NCBI RefSeq assembly: GCF_000801105.2
Contig: NC_079516.1
Coordinates: forward strand, 24,837,043 to 24,901,042
Length of the DNA stretch: 64,000 bases
Reading direction: 5' to 3'
DNA from: Raphanus sativus
Taxonomy: Eukaryota > Streptophyta > Magnoliopsida > Brassicales > Brassicaceae
Shown: in pieces, positions 32,268-45,232 of the stretch
How positions within the stretch are numbered: the first letter of the stretch is position 1
How the letters are laid out: the number at the start of each line of letters is the position of its first letter
The notes under the pieces: model-generated
The model's input: the letters and a program-made list of their open reading frames with translations, nothing else
Databases searched by the model: none
What the model was told of the DNA's origin: nothing
Made by a program: the position numbers and the translations under genes

Positions 32268-34266
32268 TCATTGCTGATAGACTCAGAGAAGTACTGCCAC
32301 AAATAATAACAGAGAATCAGTATTCGTTTGTGAAAGGGCAACTGATGGAGAATGTCCTCTTGGCGTCTGAACTGGTTAAGAATTACCACAAAGAGAAGGT
32401 ATCTCCAAGATGTGCTATGAAAACTGACATATCTAAGGCTTTTGATTCAGTTCAGTGGGAGTGATAATGGGATTTCCGAAGGCTTTTGATTCAGTTCAGT
32501 GGGAGTGGTAATGGGATTTCCGAAGCCTTCTCAGTACAAGTCAATGGAGAACTTTCAGGATATTTTCAAAGCAGCAGAGGACTTAGACAGGGATGCTCAC
32601 TATCACCTTATCTATTTGTCTTGTGCATGAATGTATTGTCTCTCAAGATCGACAAAGCTGTGAGGAGAAGAGATTTTGATATCACCCTAGATGCAAATCT
32701 CTCTCTCTAACTCATTCCTGTTTTTCGAACGATTTGATTGTGTTTGTTGAGGGATCAAAACAGTCGATAGAAGGAGCTCTATCAGTATTTGAAGAATTTT
32801 CAGTCTGGTCATATTGAAGATCAGTTTGGAGAAATCAACAGTTTACATGACTGGTATTTCTGAAGAAATGAAGCTCAATATTGACATATTTTCCTTTTGC
32901 TGAAGGCGATCTTCCAGTTAAGTATCTGGGACTACCTCTCCTGACGAAAGGGATGAAAAAGAAAGATTATTTGCCGCTGACGGAGAAGATTCGAGCTCGT
33001 ATAACCACCTGGACAAGTTGTTATATATCCTATGCAGGTAGATTACAATTGATCCATTCAGTGCTTATGAGCATATTTAACTTATGGGTCTCTGCATTTC
33101 CACTGCCAGGCCAATGCTTGAAGGAAGTAGAACAACTATGCTCGGCATTTCTATGGACATGACCAGACTTAAAGACCACAAAAGCTAAATTTGCATGGTT
33201 GGATGTTTGTAAGCTCAAAAGTGAAGGAGGCATGGGGCTATGACCGTGAAAAGAAGTGAATACAGTCTATGATCTGAAGCTTATTTGGAGGATGTTGGTG
33301 AAGAAATCACTGTGGGGTACATGGATTTTCAAGAATTTGCTCAAGAAACAGAGTTTATGGGAGGTTAAGAGTACAAGCCAAGTGGGATCTTGGATGTGGA
33401 AGAAGATGCTGAAGCTGAAAAATATTTCAAAATATTTTCACAAGAAAGAAGTGGGAAATGGAAAAAATACTCTGTTTTAGCATGTTAATTGGTCTGAAAA
33501 GGGAGTCCTGACAGATCTTTTGGGAGATGGGGGAGCGATAGATCTTGGGATTAGCAGATTTGCTACGGTGTATGAAGAAATGTACAATCCTAGGAGAAGT
33601 AAAAAACATGGGTCTAATCTCCTGAATGAAATAGAAAGTGAACTTGATATTCTCTGAGGAAATCAGAGCATAGAGATGGAAGACACAGACTTATGGAAGA
33701 GAGTTTCTGGATATAAAGATGTTTTCTCAACACATGAAACTTGGAAGTTGCTGAGAGAGGAGTAACCAGCCTGTAGTTGGAGTCATGGTGTCTGGTTCTG
33801 AAAAGCCACATCGAAGTTTGGTTTTGTAATTTGGCTCACAATGTTGAACAGATTATCAACTCTGGACAGGATTTCAAAGTGGAGTGCGGGGCGAGATGCA
33901 ACATGTGTATTGTGTGGAAGCATGCAGAAGACTTGAAGTCATCTGTTTTTCGACTGTACCTACTCAACTCAGGTGTGGGGAATGCTTGTGTAGGGGTTGC
34001 TGCAACTCTATTACACTACCAACTGGAATGACTTAGTGGGGATTGTATCGGATAACAGCATTGAGGCGAAGAAGAAGTTCTGTCTCAGATATTCATTCTA
34101 TTGGGAGAGAGAGAAACAGGCGTTGGCATGGAGAAAATGCTACATTAGTTTCTGTATTGACCAAAACTATCAATAAATGCATTAAGAACATGCTCAGTCT
34201 ACCAAGCGCAGAGGGGGGGAGCAAATATGTTGGTGTTCTGCAGTTTTGGTTTTCGACAAGAGAGTG
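32268..34266 (+). pseudogene. 5'-truncated LINE: reverse transcriptase and zf-RVT region
   Basis: Starts inside the reverse transcriptase: ADRLREVLPQIITENQYSFV, then MKTDISKAFDSVQWE, followed by a stop and a 44-bp tandem duplication. It resumes as VNGELSGYFQSSRGLRQGCS and PYLFVLCMNVLS. The catalytic FADD box is changed to FSND at about 32,725. Later segments, EGDLPVKYLGLPLL and TTWTSCYISYAGRLQLIHSV, are the RT thumb region, and KFAWLDVCKLKSEGGMGL is followed by a decayed zf-RVT domain to about 34,266. Several stops and frame changes are present; the endonuclease and RNase H are missing. A dead copy. Confidence 0.88.
32435..32522 (+). repeat. 44-bp tandem duplication in the LINE reverse transcriptase
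   Basis: The segment AAGGCTTTTGATTCAGTTCA through GGGATTTCCG is present twice head to tail (32,435 and 32,479). The copies differ by one base (GAGTGATAA versus GAGTGGTAA). The event shifted the reading frame. Confidence 0.85.
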
Positions 34267-36898
34267 AAAATACTTGGAGTAAACCAGATTTATGTTAAAC
34301 TTTTGTTGCACTTTAGGTAAAAAAGACTTTTTGAAGAATATAAATGTTACATTCATTAAAAAATAGTTCCAAGTATTTGTAAATGGCAAATTTAACATTA
34401 TTGTGTGTGCAATTTATTTTCAATTAATCACAAATTTCACAAAAACAAAATTATAATAGCCAACCGTTAAAAGCAACTGAAAACTGAAATTATTTCATTT
34501 ATTTGTTAATGGTTGAACTTCATTCTCAGTTTTATATAGTTAACTGTTAATTGTGGAATAATTACACTTAAACAATACTGGAATATTAAAGTTTGCCCAG
34601 TAGCAAATATTTGTGAGATAAAACATCACATTTTCCTAGTCTCTCGAAATCAAGGTCTCACAAACAGAAGAACAATAACTCAATAACAATAAGAACAATT
34701 TTTTTAATTAATCTCTTAAGGAAAATATTTCAAAACCTTAATCTCTCACACAAACCCATAAAACTCATAAGTTATGAAACAACCGTGCATCTCCTTATAT
34801 AAAGAATATATAACTCCTAATCTTTATGAACGTAACATACTTCTCAAATTTCTTTTCGTAATCCACTAAACCATAGCTCAATAGAATTAGGTATTTAACT
34901 TTTATCTCAAATTTTCGTTTCTTTCAAGTTCACCGAAGGAGGATTTGTCGTGTCAAGTTCACCGATTTGGAGAATGAGAACTTCAGGTATTGATTGGAAT
35001 AGTAAAGCAATAGCCATATCATTATTATCTCCCTAAGTTAGGTCTCCTCCTATGGCTTCCCAAACTATGTGTACTTTGAGCGTAATCTTCTTGATATTTT
35101 TATCATAAATTTTGTAACTGTCAAATTATCAAATTAAGTTGTATAAAATATTTTACATAAATTTATATCAAGAATATTAAATATATTTTCATCATTTAAA
35201 TCATGTAAAAACTAAATTTTAATGTAATAACTAAACTATATATTAAACTTTTATTTTTAAATGTTTAAATGTTCTTAAATTACTAGATTTATTCCAATTT
35301 CAAAGAAAACTGTGAGAAATTTTTTATCACTTAAAAAATATATCTCACACACGTCTAGTAATAGGTTTGAAAATTAAAAGTAAAATATTTCATTCATATA
35401 ATTATTATATAGTTGTTGGTATAAATAAAAATTGCTTACCAATTTTATAATCTTAAATAATTGATTTTCTCCTTTATTGTTTGAATTGTAGGAAAAAAAC
35501 GTAACCCACATTTCTACGCGAGTCTTATCCTTTTTATTTGATTAAAGCTCAGAACGTCTACTTTATAGGAAAATATGACCTAGAAGAAAATCTAGGGATT
35601 TTTTGTTTTGGTAAAAGAAAATCTAGGGATTTAACAAAAGAAACAGGGATACCGATAATCAACAGCCTCACTTTCCCACTTACCAACTTTCATTTTCATG
35701 TGAAATTCCGTTTTGTCCTGACAATGCAAATATATTTGTTACCTTGACGTCTACGCTCCCTAACCTAATCTACAAGATTTTCTTTTTCTTTTTGGACACC
35801 AAACATTATAAATGAAATTGCCGGCCAAGAGGGCAAGCCATCCAAGCTGTAGACTAGGGCATCCTAATTAATGGGACATATTTTTGAATTTTTTTATTAG
35901 TATCTATAAACGAATAAATTTTGTAAGAAGATCTTTAAGATTGATTACCTCAACACATTTATGAATCAAGTTCTAATTTCCCTTGAATTAAGATTTGAAC
36001 AATTATAGAGATACGATGAAAAAACGTTTGGATTTTTTTTTGCTTTTAATGCAAATGAGAATACATCGAGAGCATCATACTTGAATTTGGAACTTTCTTT
36101 ACTGAATGGTACGCATTCAGACATAGCTGGTGATTTTTTTTTAATGGAAGTAAAGATTCTTCGAAAATCAATACCTAAAAAAGTTTCCAAACCTATTGAA
36201 GTACTCAATTTTTTTTAAAAAAATGGAGGATTGTTGTTAAAACATAGAAATTTTTTAAACGCATATTATTGACCATTCCGGTGACAATCGCCACAGCTGA
36301 ATAAAGTAATTCAAAGTTCGAGTTGGTAAAAATTTATTTGCAGTCTATCATGTCACAAAAAAGTAAAATGGGTTGTTTATGTTATCAATTGAAACGTAAA
36401 TGGTTGAAAGATTTGTCTACATAAGTCTACTGGATAATTTTGTAAGAAAAATATAAGAAAATTTACATTTCAACAATAAGTGTTCTTAATATCACTATTT
36501 TTTTATAAACAGATTATGGACTTTGATTTCTTTTTAATGAAAATTTAAATATTTTTTAATACTGTTTTGTGATCTTGATAAAATTTATACAAGGACATAA
36601 TTTGTGATCTTGATAAAATTGTATAAGGGCATAATTTTAAATTTTGGATTGAGGCATTATAAAAGGTTTGTCCGGCACTGCGTACTGGTACATCAACTTG
36701 AAACAGTAGAGACAGTACAAAGAGAAGCTTTTGCGATGGCATCAGCCGGCGCATTAAGCAATCTCCCAACGGAATTAAAGGAAACAGAGATGAAAGCAGA
36801 GGATAGAACACAATGTCATGGACGATTCCGTAGAGATCAGCCAGAGATGACTTCGATGATAGAGCTACAATAAGCACTTTAGGTAACTTAACAATATA
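34267..36898. other. Intergenic, with LTR-like patch and unrecognised frame
   Basis: The DNA at 34,600-35,100 looks LTR-like in part (CTCACAAACAGAAGAACAAT, a TTATATAAAG near 34,795), but no ends were found. A frame at 36,604-36,873 (ends ALSNLPTELKETEMKAEDRTQ...) has a less AT-rich, gene-like base composition but no recognised domain. The rest is AT-rich without features. Confidence 0.35.
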
Positions 36899-36903
36899 CT
36901 TCA

Positions 36904-39427
36904 TGCTATAAATTAGGCGAGAAACTATAGAACTGATTTATTATGTATATGCATTGCTTTGATGTTTTGAAACATAAAGAGAGAAGAGAGTTATAATAAC
37001 TTCACTTCTTATTCACTCAACTCTTATATGAAGAAATATTTATAGGAAAGATTCATGTCGGTTAGATAAGATACTTGCATGATAAAATAATAAATTATTG
37101 TAGATAGATAATCATCAAGATTTGAGATATTATCTTTACCATTTTCCTTTATTATCTATCTTATATTATGTATTGACTCGTTAAAAATCTAGTCATGGAA
37201 AAATCTGATGGGATAAAAACTATGAGAAGAAAAAAAGTACATTTATGTAAATTTTCGTCTGAGAATAATGAACATAGTTTTTTCTTCATAGGTCACGCAA
37301 ACGCCGCATTCAGATACCATATACATATTTTTGAAATATTGTAATGGAAAAAACGTTGGTAAACAAGTCAGCCGGATTGTCGAATGATCGTATACATTTA
37401 ATAACCTTACATATAATTTGATTGATGCACAAATATTTATACTCGGATTTGTTCTTGGAACCCAAATTAATACTTTGTTTTTCCGAGATCTTTTATTTGA
37501 ACCATAACAATCAGTCGGAGAAGACAACATTTATCATCCAAAAATGAAGAATGCCTAGCATATCACTCCAGACCAATAATAAAATCATAATAAATTACAT
37601 ATATTAGATGACATAAATTATAATTTATTTCTCTGTCTGAGAGCGTTGGTACTGATAACGTTTTATGAATTAGGCGAGAAACTATAGAACTGATTTATCA
37701 TATTTATTATATGTATATGTATTGCTTTGTTGTTTGGAAACATAAAGAGAGAAGAGAGTTATAAGGTCTAAATGTGACACAGAGAAAAAGCAAAACAAAA
37801 ACAGGAGGAAATGTTATGCAGTCCAATGTGCAATTAGTATCCATTTACTATTTCAGATGCAGAACAAAAATAACTAATAAAATAAATATTGACTGTATGC
37901 AAAACATTTTAATGTAAGTCATGCATGTACAAGAGAGAAATGAGGTGTTATGATGTAGGTGACCAATTCCTCCTTTGACTTTTATTTATTTTTTTTAAAA
38001 CAATTTGTTAAATATTTTTTGTCCACTATTAATTAACTACTTTTTATGCTTTTCTCAAACTAAAGATTCTCAAAAATGGTTTAATAGTTTGTCTTTTCAC
38101 TTTGTAAAGATTACTATAATATGTTCACATACAATTATTTATATATCATTACATATTCATAGTTTTTATATAATAACTATTTATGATGTTATTTTTTGTA
38201 TAGTAGAAAATATATAACTTCACAATAAAATAATATTTTGAAAAATATAAACATATATTTATAATTTATTTTTGATGATTAATAAATAAATAAATGAATA
38301 GTTGTGTATAAAAACTAGATTATTTAATGAATTCATGCATATTATTGATAATTAATATATTGATTACATATATCATGAATGCATGCATAATGAAAAATAT
38401 CAAACATATTTTTTGCTCTTACATATTCTTTTTGATCCATAAAGATAGCTCTTTTTAGTATTTTCACACATACTAAAAAACACATTAAATCAATAAAATA
38501 AATCTGACTAAAGAAAATAATATATTTATTTTGTATATTCATAATTTTCTTATAATTCAGTTTTTTTTAAATTATAATTCAGTTTTAGTATGTGATACAT
38601 GTTATTTTTTATCCTTTCAAAATATATGATCAGTAAAAATCATGTATTATATTTCCAAAAAGTAATTAATATTTTCATATAAATTTTTTTAATAAATTTA
38701 TGCATATACTTTCATATTTTATAGTTCATATTATAACTTAATAAAATTATAAATGTTAAATGTTATTGATAATTACTTAATTTCAATCAAATATCAAACA
38801 TATTTTTCTGTTCTTACATATACATTTATGCAAATTTTGAAATTTAAAATGAATATTTAGTTGCTACAATAACATATATAAAAATTGACAATATTAGTTC
38901 TATAGTTGAACCAAATGGTAAAAAAAACGAAAATCGAATAAAGATTAAAAAAACAAGAGTAAAACAAGAATACTCTTTAATTTTTTTTTAAATGTTATGC
39001 ATTTTTATATAATTATTAATTTCACTACATTTATTAAAATGATGATATTTACTGTTATTTTTGTCAACATGATATTTATTACTTATATATAGTAAGTTGT
39101 ATTTTTTAGATATTTAATTTTCATTTTTAAAAAATAACATTTATTTAAATTCAATAATTTATTAAACTAACGTGATCTGCATTTGTTCTGTTTGATCTGC
39201 ATGATCTGCATTTGTTATACTTGATCTGCATTTCTGTTTGATATGCATTTTTTGATCTGTGTTACCCATTCGAAGCCATGATAACTTCATTTCTTATTAT
39301 CTCAACTCTTGTATGAAGAGCTATTTATAGGAAAGAGTCTTGTCGGTTAGAAAAAAAATTTACATGACAAAATAATAAATTATTATAGATGGATAATTAT
39401 CAAATATTTGAGATATTATCTTTAACA
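36904..39427 (-). mobile_element. Collapsed copia-like LTR retrotransposon
   Basis: Flanked by the 5-bp target duplication CTTCA (36,899-36,903 and 39,428-39,432). LTR copies share TTAGGCGAGAAACTATAGAA, ACATAAAGAGAGAAGAGAG and TTGAGATATTATCTTTA: the left is 36,904-37,141, the right 37,653-39,427 (split by an insertion). Only 511 bp of interior remains. On the minus strand this includes DNPADLFTNVFSITIFQK, the well-known end of copia polyproteins, and a purine tract AAAGGAAAA just before the left LTR, so the element runs right to left. Nearly all of gag-pol is gone. Confidence 0.8.
37765..39280. mobile_element. Insertion nested in the right copia LTR
   Basis: The right LTR breaks after GAGAGTTATAA and resumes at ATAACTTCAT, with about 1.5 kb in between. 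ATAA is present at both edges. The ends are imperfectly inverted: GGTCTAAATGTGACACAGA on the left; GGCTTCGAATGGGTAACACA inverted on the right. Near the right end the phrase TTGATCTGCATTTG recurs at least four times (39,170-39,260), like subterminal repeats of DNA transposons. No coding frame of note. The superfamily is undecided. Confidence 0.6.
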
Positions 39428-39460
39428 CTTCAATATTTTTTTTCCTTTTTTGAAACAAAA

Positions 39461-40013
39461 TCTATATTATTAAAACAGAATATCTAATAGGATTCTACCC
39501 TTGTTTTTTAACATAATTACAGTGCCATGTCATTTTCTTTTTTAATATTTATTTAATTAAATCCTCCCTATACATTTAACCAATCAAAAAAAGATTTTGT
39601 TTAACCAACTATACTGCAGCATTATTTACATATGTATTTTAGATTGCAAAATCTATAGATTCCATATATTAGATTTATGAACGTGTGTTTGTAGAAATCA
39701 AAACAAAAATAGGGTTATAATCAACGATTTAGTATTATGTAGTCCAAAAAATTATAGTATTAATTATTAGTGAAAGATTAGTATTATAATCAACATATGC
39801 CACAAAAGCAATAGTATTATAATTAAATTTTGATCAAAAACAGTCTATTATAATTATATTTCAATCAAAAACAGGTTCTTCAACATTATTTAAATAAAAA
39901 AATATTAGTTATCAAATATTAAAAATAACCTTATAATTAACAATTATTTATCTTATTAAATTTAAACTAAAAAAAAAATCTCGCGCTCTAAAAGCGCGGA
40001 TCAAAAATTCTAA
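39461..40013 (+). mobile_element. Non-autonomous Helitron D
   Basis: It starts TCTATATTATTAAAACAG after an A and ends with the hairpin CGCGCTCTAAAAGCGCG plus GATCAAAAATTCTAA (40,013), followed by T. It is 553 bp, in the same family as Helitrons A and B by its 5' end. It sits only 33 bp beyond the copia element. Confidence 0.82.
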
Positions 40014-42051
40014 TTCTTTAATAATATTTATTTCTTATAATAAAATTAAAAGCAAGCCTACAACTAAAACCCAAAGGATCCAAACTTGAGAAAAAACCCA
40101 CAAGAAAGACTTGCCCAAGATAGACCAAAACCGGACTGACCAGATTCCGATTGCATACGAAACTGCTATCATCTGCGGAGAGAAGTGCCTCACCAGAAAA
40201 GAACTATGCGGGATCGGGTCGAGAGACCGTCGCCATAATCAGCCATCACCGGGATCCTCTTTCACGCCCCTCCGCCGCCCTTAAACAGAGAGTTTACTAG
40301 AGTTACAGGAGGTTCATGCAACCATATAACGTTTCAACCGTAAAACCTCCGCATCTCTGTAAACAAGAATAGACTTCAATCTAGTTCCTATATTATCAGT
40401 ATGGCCCAATTCTTTTATAGTACAACTCATTGACAAAATAGTGTCCAATTATCTTAACATTTTGCTTTTTTTTTTGCGTATGATGGCGAGATACTTAGCT
40501 CTTGCTTTGTTTGGTAATGATGATTTGCGCTTGTTTGACTTGTAAAACAGGTCTTCGATAGTCCTCTTTGTGGCCGAAACCCATGTCTTACATAATCACG
40601 TTCGATTCTTTTTCTTTTAAGGCTTTTGTAATTACGTTCGATTCTGATAAAATAATTTCATTCACAAGAACATATAAGAATAGCCAAAAAAATGCGTACC
40701 TCATTCGTCTACTTGTGGTAAATATTGTTGAAAAATGTTAGCTTAAAAAAAGTATTTTTTTGGAAAATGTTAACCTTGTTGTGTGCCACTAATGCAGGCT
40801 ATTGGTTGTTGCGGTTGACTCCGTCTATAGCCGTATACGGGAACAAATTCGCTCTGATAAAGAAAGTTATTAGATTCCAATCTTTAGATGATCCCTTTGA
40901 GAATGTCCCAGATTCGATGTTGTGCAGATGCTCCCTCGTAATTGTCTGCCCACATGAAAATTTAAACATTTAATTTTATATGGGAAATGAACTTGAATGA
41001 TCTAAAGGTATATCCACTATCAGTATATAAAAAGTTGACTTATTGAATAGATATAATATTAGTTTTTGGCAGCACGAAAGAGTTTTGTGATAAAATAGCA
41101 TAGAAAGAAAAACAAATCCCCAAATAAGAACCTAGATCCAAAATTCTAGTCCTAATTCTATTTCCTAAATATCAAAACCTAGATCCAGATATAAAATATA
41201 TATTTAACATATAATTTATTATTTAAATATTTTTAAGTATATTTAATTAATTATTTAGTTATACAGAAATACATTTTTATTTTTCCGTTTAATAAAATAT
41301 CTTTTAAAAATACTTGATGTTTTTGTCTAAAGCACAAAAAAATACACTTTTCCCTAAGAAGTAACATTAAAAATATACATTAAAACTAATTCAATCAATT
41401 CTCAAAAAAATATAAAACATCAATTGTCATATAGTTTTCAATAATATAAAACTAATATAATATATCAAAACATCATCCACTTTGAAACATCAAAAACTCT
41501 TCAAAACACCATCTATTTTGGAACATAATGAGTAATTTTGTACAAAATTTTGAAAATGCCTTTTTTTTAACATCAAACAGCTATTTTATTATTCAAACTT
41601 GAGGTAGCGTGGGTAACCAGACAGGAACAGAGCAACCAACGTAACAATGATATCTATCAAAAGAACGTGCATTTTGTTGAGGTTAAAAACGGTCATCTCG
41701 AAATCAACATCTAAGATTACTTCTCAAAGGAAATTTTCCGGAATAATTTCGGAAAAACTATCAGAGCAGAAATCCCCAAAATATCGAAATGGCTTGGCCC
41801 CGTCTACATAACTGAATCACGAGCGGGACGAGCCAATTCCAGCTCGGCAAACCAAGTCCGGCTCACCATATGGCAAGCAGGACGAGCCAAGTTCTGATTT
41901 TTGTGGAGTGGTTTTCATTATGGACTGGCATGTCAAGTGGTTTTCACACGGTTCTGATTTCAGTAGGCATTTTGACTGAGAAGGTGATTGCCAATTTTTT
42001 TGGATTGATCCGTTGGCCTGAAAACAACTTCATAGGTAGCATGGATTTACA
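40014..42051. other. Intergenic, no recognised gene
   Basis: The patch 40,130-40,310 is GC-richer (contains CACGCCCCTCCGCCGCC) and may be a relic of coding DNA, but no frame is convincing. Frames at 40,725-40,973 and 41,870-42,070 are unrecognised. The patch at 41,800-41,900 repeats GACGAGCCAA twice. Confidence 0.35.
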
Positions 42052-42456
42052 TCAGAGCTGTGACACATGATGGCTTTGATATGCAAAAACTATAGTATAA
42101 TCCGAAAACAGGAGATGATTAATTATCAGACATCCACGAGCTACCCTAACTCTCGGGAGCGAGCCATCAACTTGGCCTTTAACGCACAAGGCTGAGAGTA
42201 CCTCGGTACACAAGATAAAGATATGGAGCGGCAGTGGAGCTCGGCCGGAGGGTTTGATGAATCCTTGAGGTGATCCATTGATGAGAAAGGTGTATGACAG
42301 TGATTCGATGCAGACCATAATCCATGAGATCCAAGCTGAATCAATACTGAGCCGCTTTAGAACTTCCCCCACAAAACTCCATTTGATACGGTCGTAAACT
42401 TTGCTCATGTCTTTTTTTACAGTATTGAACAATATTTCTTTGCATCGGAGGTGCAA
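42052..42456 (-). pseudogene. LINE reverse-transcriptase fragment
   Basis: The minus-strand frame includes KKDMSKVYDRIKWSFV (palm motif with the first catalytic Asp), SYTFLINGSPQGFIKPS, FILCTEVLSALCVK and RVARGCLIINHLLFSDYTIVF, all in LINE RT order. The catalytic ADD is changed to SDY, and the RGLRQGDPLSP-type segment is replaced by SGRAPLPL, so the copy is inactive. Confidence 0.8.
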
Positions 42457-43342
42457 AGGAAGTGGAGTGTCTCATGTGTGATGTGATAAGCACATTATCC
42501 GTTATCGCACGCCGAAGGTTTTTTTTAATGTGCCAAGGATGTAGATTTTTGTAATGGTTTTTCTTATTCTAAATGTAAAATATTAAATGACAAAAGGTTG
42601 GAAATGAGTAGCTGAAACAAGCCAAAGTCTTGGAAAACAATTCTATAGCCTTCAATGATATTAAACCGAAATCAAAGATGAGAATAGCAGACGACTACAT
42701 ATTTGAGGTTTTCAAATAGAGTGCGATGGATTAGCCGAAAACGATAAACTAATTGAACTGTCACCTGAAACAAAATAATGAAGACAAAATATATCATGAA
42801 CAATCTCAAAGAGATCTAGTGGCCTTGTTTTATATATGATACCAACACTTCAAGATGCCAAAAAGCAAAACAAATGGAAAATAAATAAAGGCAAAGATAG
42901 AGCATGAACAATCTCAAAGGAATTTACTGATCTAGTTTTAAAATTTATATTAGACACCAACATTTTACAATGCCAAAATGTAAAAAAAAGAAATAGAAAA
43001 AGGAAAAATGAATGCCAAAATAGATCATGAACAATCTCAAAAATATATACTGATCTAGTTTTATATCTGGCACCAACAGTTTAACAACACCTTCAGTGTG
43101 AAGCTTTAACATAATTTCTTGTAATTAAAAATAAAGAAAAATATTAGAAGAAAAGAAAAAAAGGCAAGAAAAGGTTTTCAGTTAACAAGTTCCAAAAGTT
43201 TCTTCAGAAAATATAGCTCCAACTAACTCTTTAAATTAATTTGATTTTAGAAAATTAAAATTAATTGGTTAACTATATTTTATTTTTTAATATTGTCTTA
43301 TAAGAAACCCAACTAATTTCTTAACGGTTGGTACTTCTCTAA
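42457..43342. other. No gene; diverged internal repeats
   Basis: The phrase ATCATGAACAATCTCAAA, followed by ACTGATCTAGTTTTA and CACCAACA, recurs at about 42,795, 42,905 and 43,025, a diverged tandem repeat of about 110-120 bp. No coding frame. Confidence 0.55.
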
Positions 43343-43560
43343 GAGCATAAATAACGGCGGGTTTTAGAGAGGTTTTTAGGCTGATGGGTCCCAGGTGGAG
43401 CCCACTTTTTAAAAAAACTCACCCTCTCACATTTTCCATAAGAGGCAGCCCTTGTATTATGTGCGGGTTCCACTAACATGTGGCGATCCGCGATTGGTTA
43501 GTTTTATATTTTTTTATCGGATAAAAGAAAAGTTAAGAGCCATCAGCGATGATGATGCTC
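43343..43560. mobile_element. Tourist-like MITE
   Basis: A 218-bp element with inverted ends GAGCATAAATAACGG and (inverted) GAGCATCATCATCGC, flanked by the 3-bp duplication TAA (43,340-43,342 and 43,561-43,563). End motif and TAA duplication fit the PIF/Harbinger-related Tourist class. Confidence 0.8.
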
Positions 43561-44126
43561 TAAGATGCAAAAAATGAATGAAAATAGGAAAAAGAAAAGT
43601 AAGTTAAAAACACACAAAACTGCTATTCATCATAGCAGCCACTGTGATCAGCGACCAAGAACTAATGCTGCAGCTAATAAAAGAAAAATAAAAATAGCAT
43701 TTATATTTTAGACTACTTACAATGGCTTATTGAATCTTTTTATTCAATAGTTTAATGCATGCAATGAGTTATTGAAAAAGAGAGTGAATCCAACGTGGGT
43801 TCAATAGAGTTGAAATAATTCAACATTGGTGAATTGAGAAAGATAAGATAAATTGGTCCCCACAAAAGCCATGTGTCAATACATCATTAGGTAGTGAAAT
43901 TTTTGATTTGTTTTTTTCCATTCAATTATTTGAAATCAATTATCTCATAAAATATTATTTAAAAAAAATATTTTTACATCAAAATTTATCATTTTTCATA
44001 GTCTATAAATAGAGATTTGGTTCATTTGATTTGGACACATAAAAAAAACTCATTTTTTTCTACTATAACTTTTCTACTAGTCTAAAAAAACTCTTATTTC
44101 TATATTTCTTTTCTCTTTCATGTGAA

Positions 44127-45167
44127 ATGAATCCCAATAATAATAATCCCTTTAGCACCCAAAATTCTAATAACTATCCAAATCCCAATAACTATCAATT
44201 TCCGAATCAATCTTCTAGCAATCCTCAACATTTACCAAAGTATGGTTATCAACCAAATTTTTTCATGCCGTCAGCCTTTCCAAACTATCCTCCAAATTAT
44301 GGATCGATGATGCCACACCCATCTCAAACATCCTCTTATTCTTCTAATCCATATGGTAATGAAGTTGTTCCAAATGTTGGAGCAACTGAATTTCCTGAAT
44401 TTTCTACACAAATGGCTCTAGGTGGTATGAGCGATCTTAATGAGGTGACTCCAAATGTAGAGGATTCAACTTTTACTCGCCAGAAAAGCCCCAAGTGGAC
44501 CACTGCACAAAATTTGGTGTTACTGAGCGGATGGATTAAATATGGAACAGATAGCGTTGTTGGCCGAAACCAAAAAAGTGACGCATTGTGATGAACATTG
44601 CTCATTTGATCATCCACGTGATTTGATATCCTGCAGAAATCATTTCAACTACGTAAACAAAATACTGGGGAAATGGATCGGTGCTTATGATAACGCTAAG
44701 CGTCTACAACAAAGCGGGTGGTCGGAGAACGATGTGTTGACGAAAGCACATGAGCTATATTCAGGTGAAAAGAATGGACATTTTAATTTAATATCTGAAT
44801 GGCTCACTGTCCGTGATCAACCACACTATAGTAGCCAGGTAGGAGGAAATACTGGCTCTAGAAGCAGTGGATCTAAGAGAGCTCACGAAAACGATGCTAG
44901 TGACTCCAACTCTGTAGGATCCAGTGCTCGTCCAATGGAGAAGGATGCAGCTAAAAAAAAACTAAAAAGAAAGGTAAGGGTGCAATTTTGGAAGTGGTCA
45001 ATAAAGATTTTATTGAATTTAAACAAATCAAGGCGCAGGAGTTGGAACGGTTGGAAAAAATAGCCATGTTGCAAGAAGAGTCAAACCAAAGGCAAGAAGA
45101 GGCAACACAAAAGCAAGAAGAAGCAAACCAGTTGATGAAAGAAAAGACTCGGGCTATGTGTGGTTGA
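44127..45167 (+). pseudogene. PIF/Harbinger-associated MYB/SANT-like ORF1, decayed
   Basis: Begins MNPNNNNPFSTQNSNN, an Asn/Pro/Ser-rich N-terminus, then a trihelix-like MYB domain (SPKWTTAQNLVLLSGWIKYG...VVGRNQKSDA). A small deletion near 44,588 removes the segment around the expected W and shifts frame; the domain resumes as CDEHCSFDHPRDLISCRNHF and NKILGKWIGAYDNAKR. A second shift in an A-run near 44,960 precedes the coiled-coil tail (EVVNKDFIEFKQIKAQELER, then LQEESNQRQEEATQKQEEAN). Such proteins usually partner the PIF transposase; related plant copies are often labelled NAM-associated or GST-like proteins. Two frameshifts make it a pseudogene. Confidence 0.8.
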
Positions 45168-45232
45168 AGAGATTTTTAAGCTTGTTAATTGAGGTTATTG
45201 CACTAATTAAGCTATGTGTGTTTTATTATTTA

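Noticed and set aside
34600..35100. Second solo LTR
   Set aside because: LTR-like texture and a TATA-like element, but no TG/CA ends or target duplication could be found.
37243..37530. 95-codon minus-strand frame as a separate gene
   Set aside because: It is the frame-shifted remnant of the copia polyprotein end; DNPADLFT is visible in another frame.
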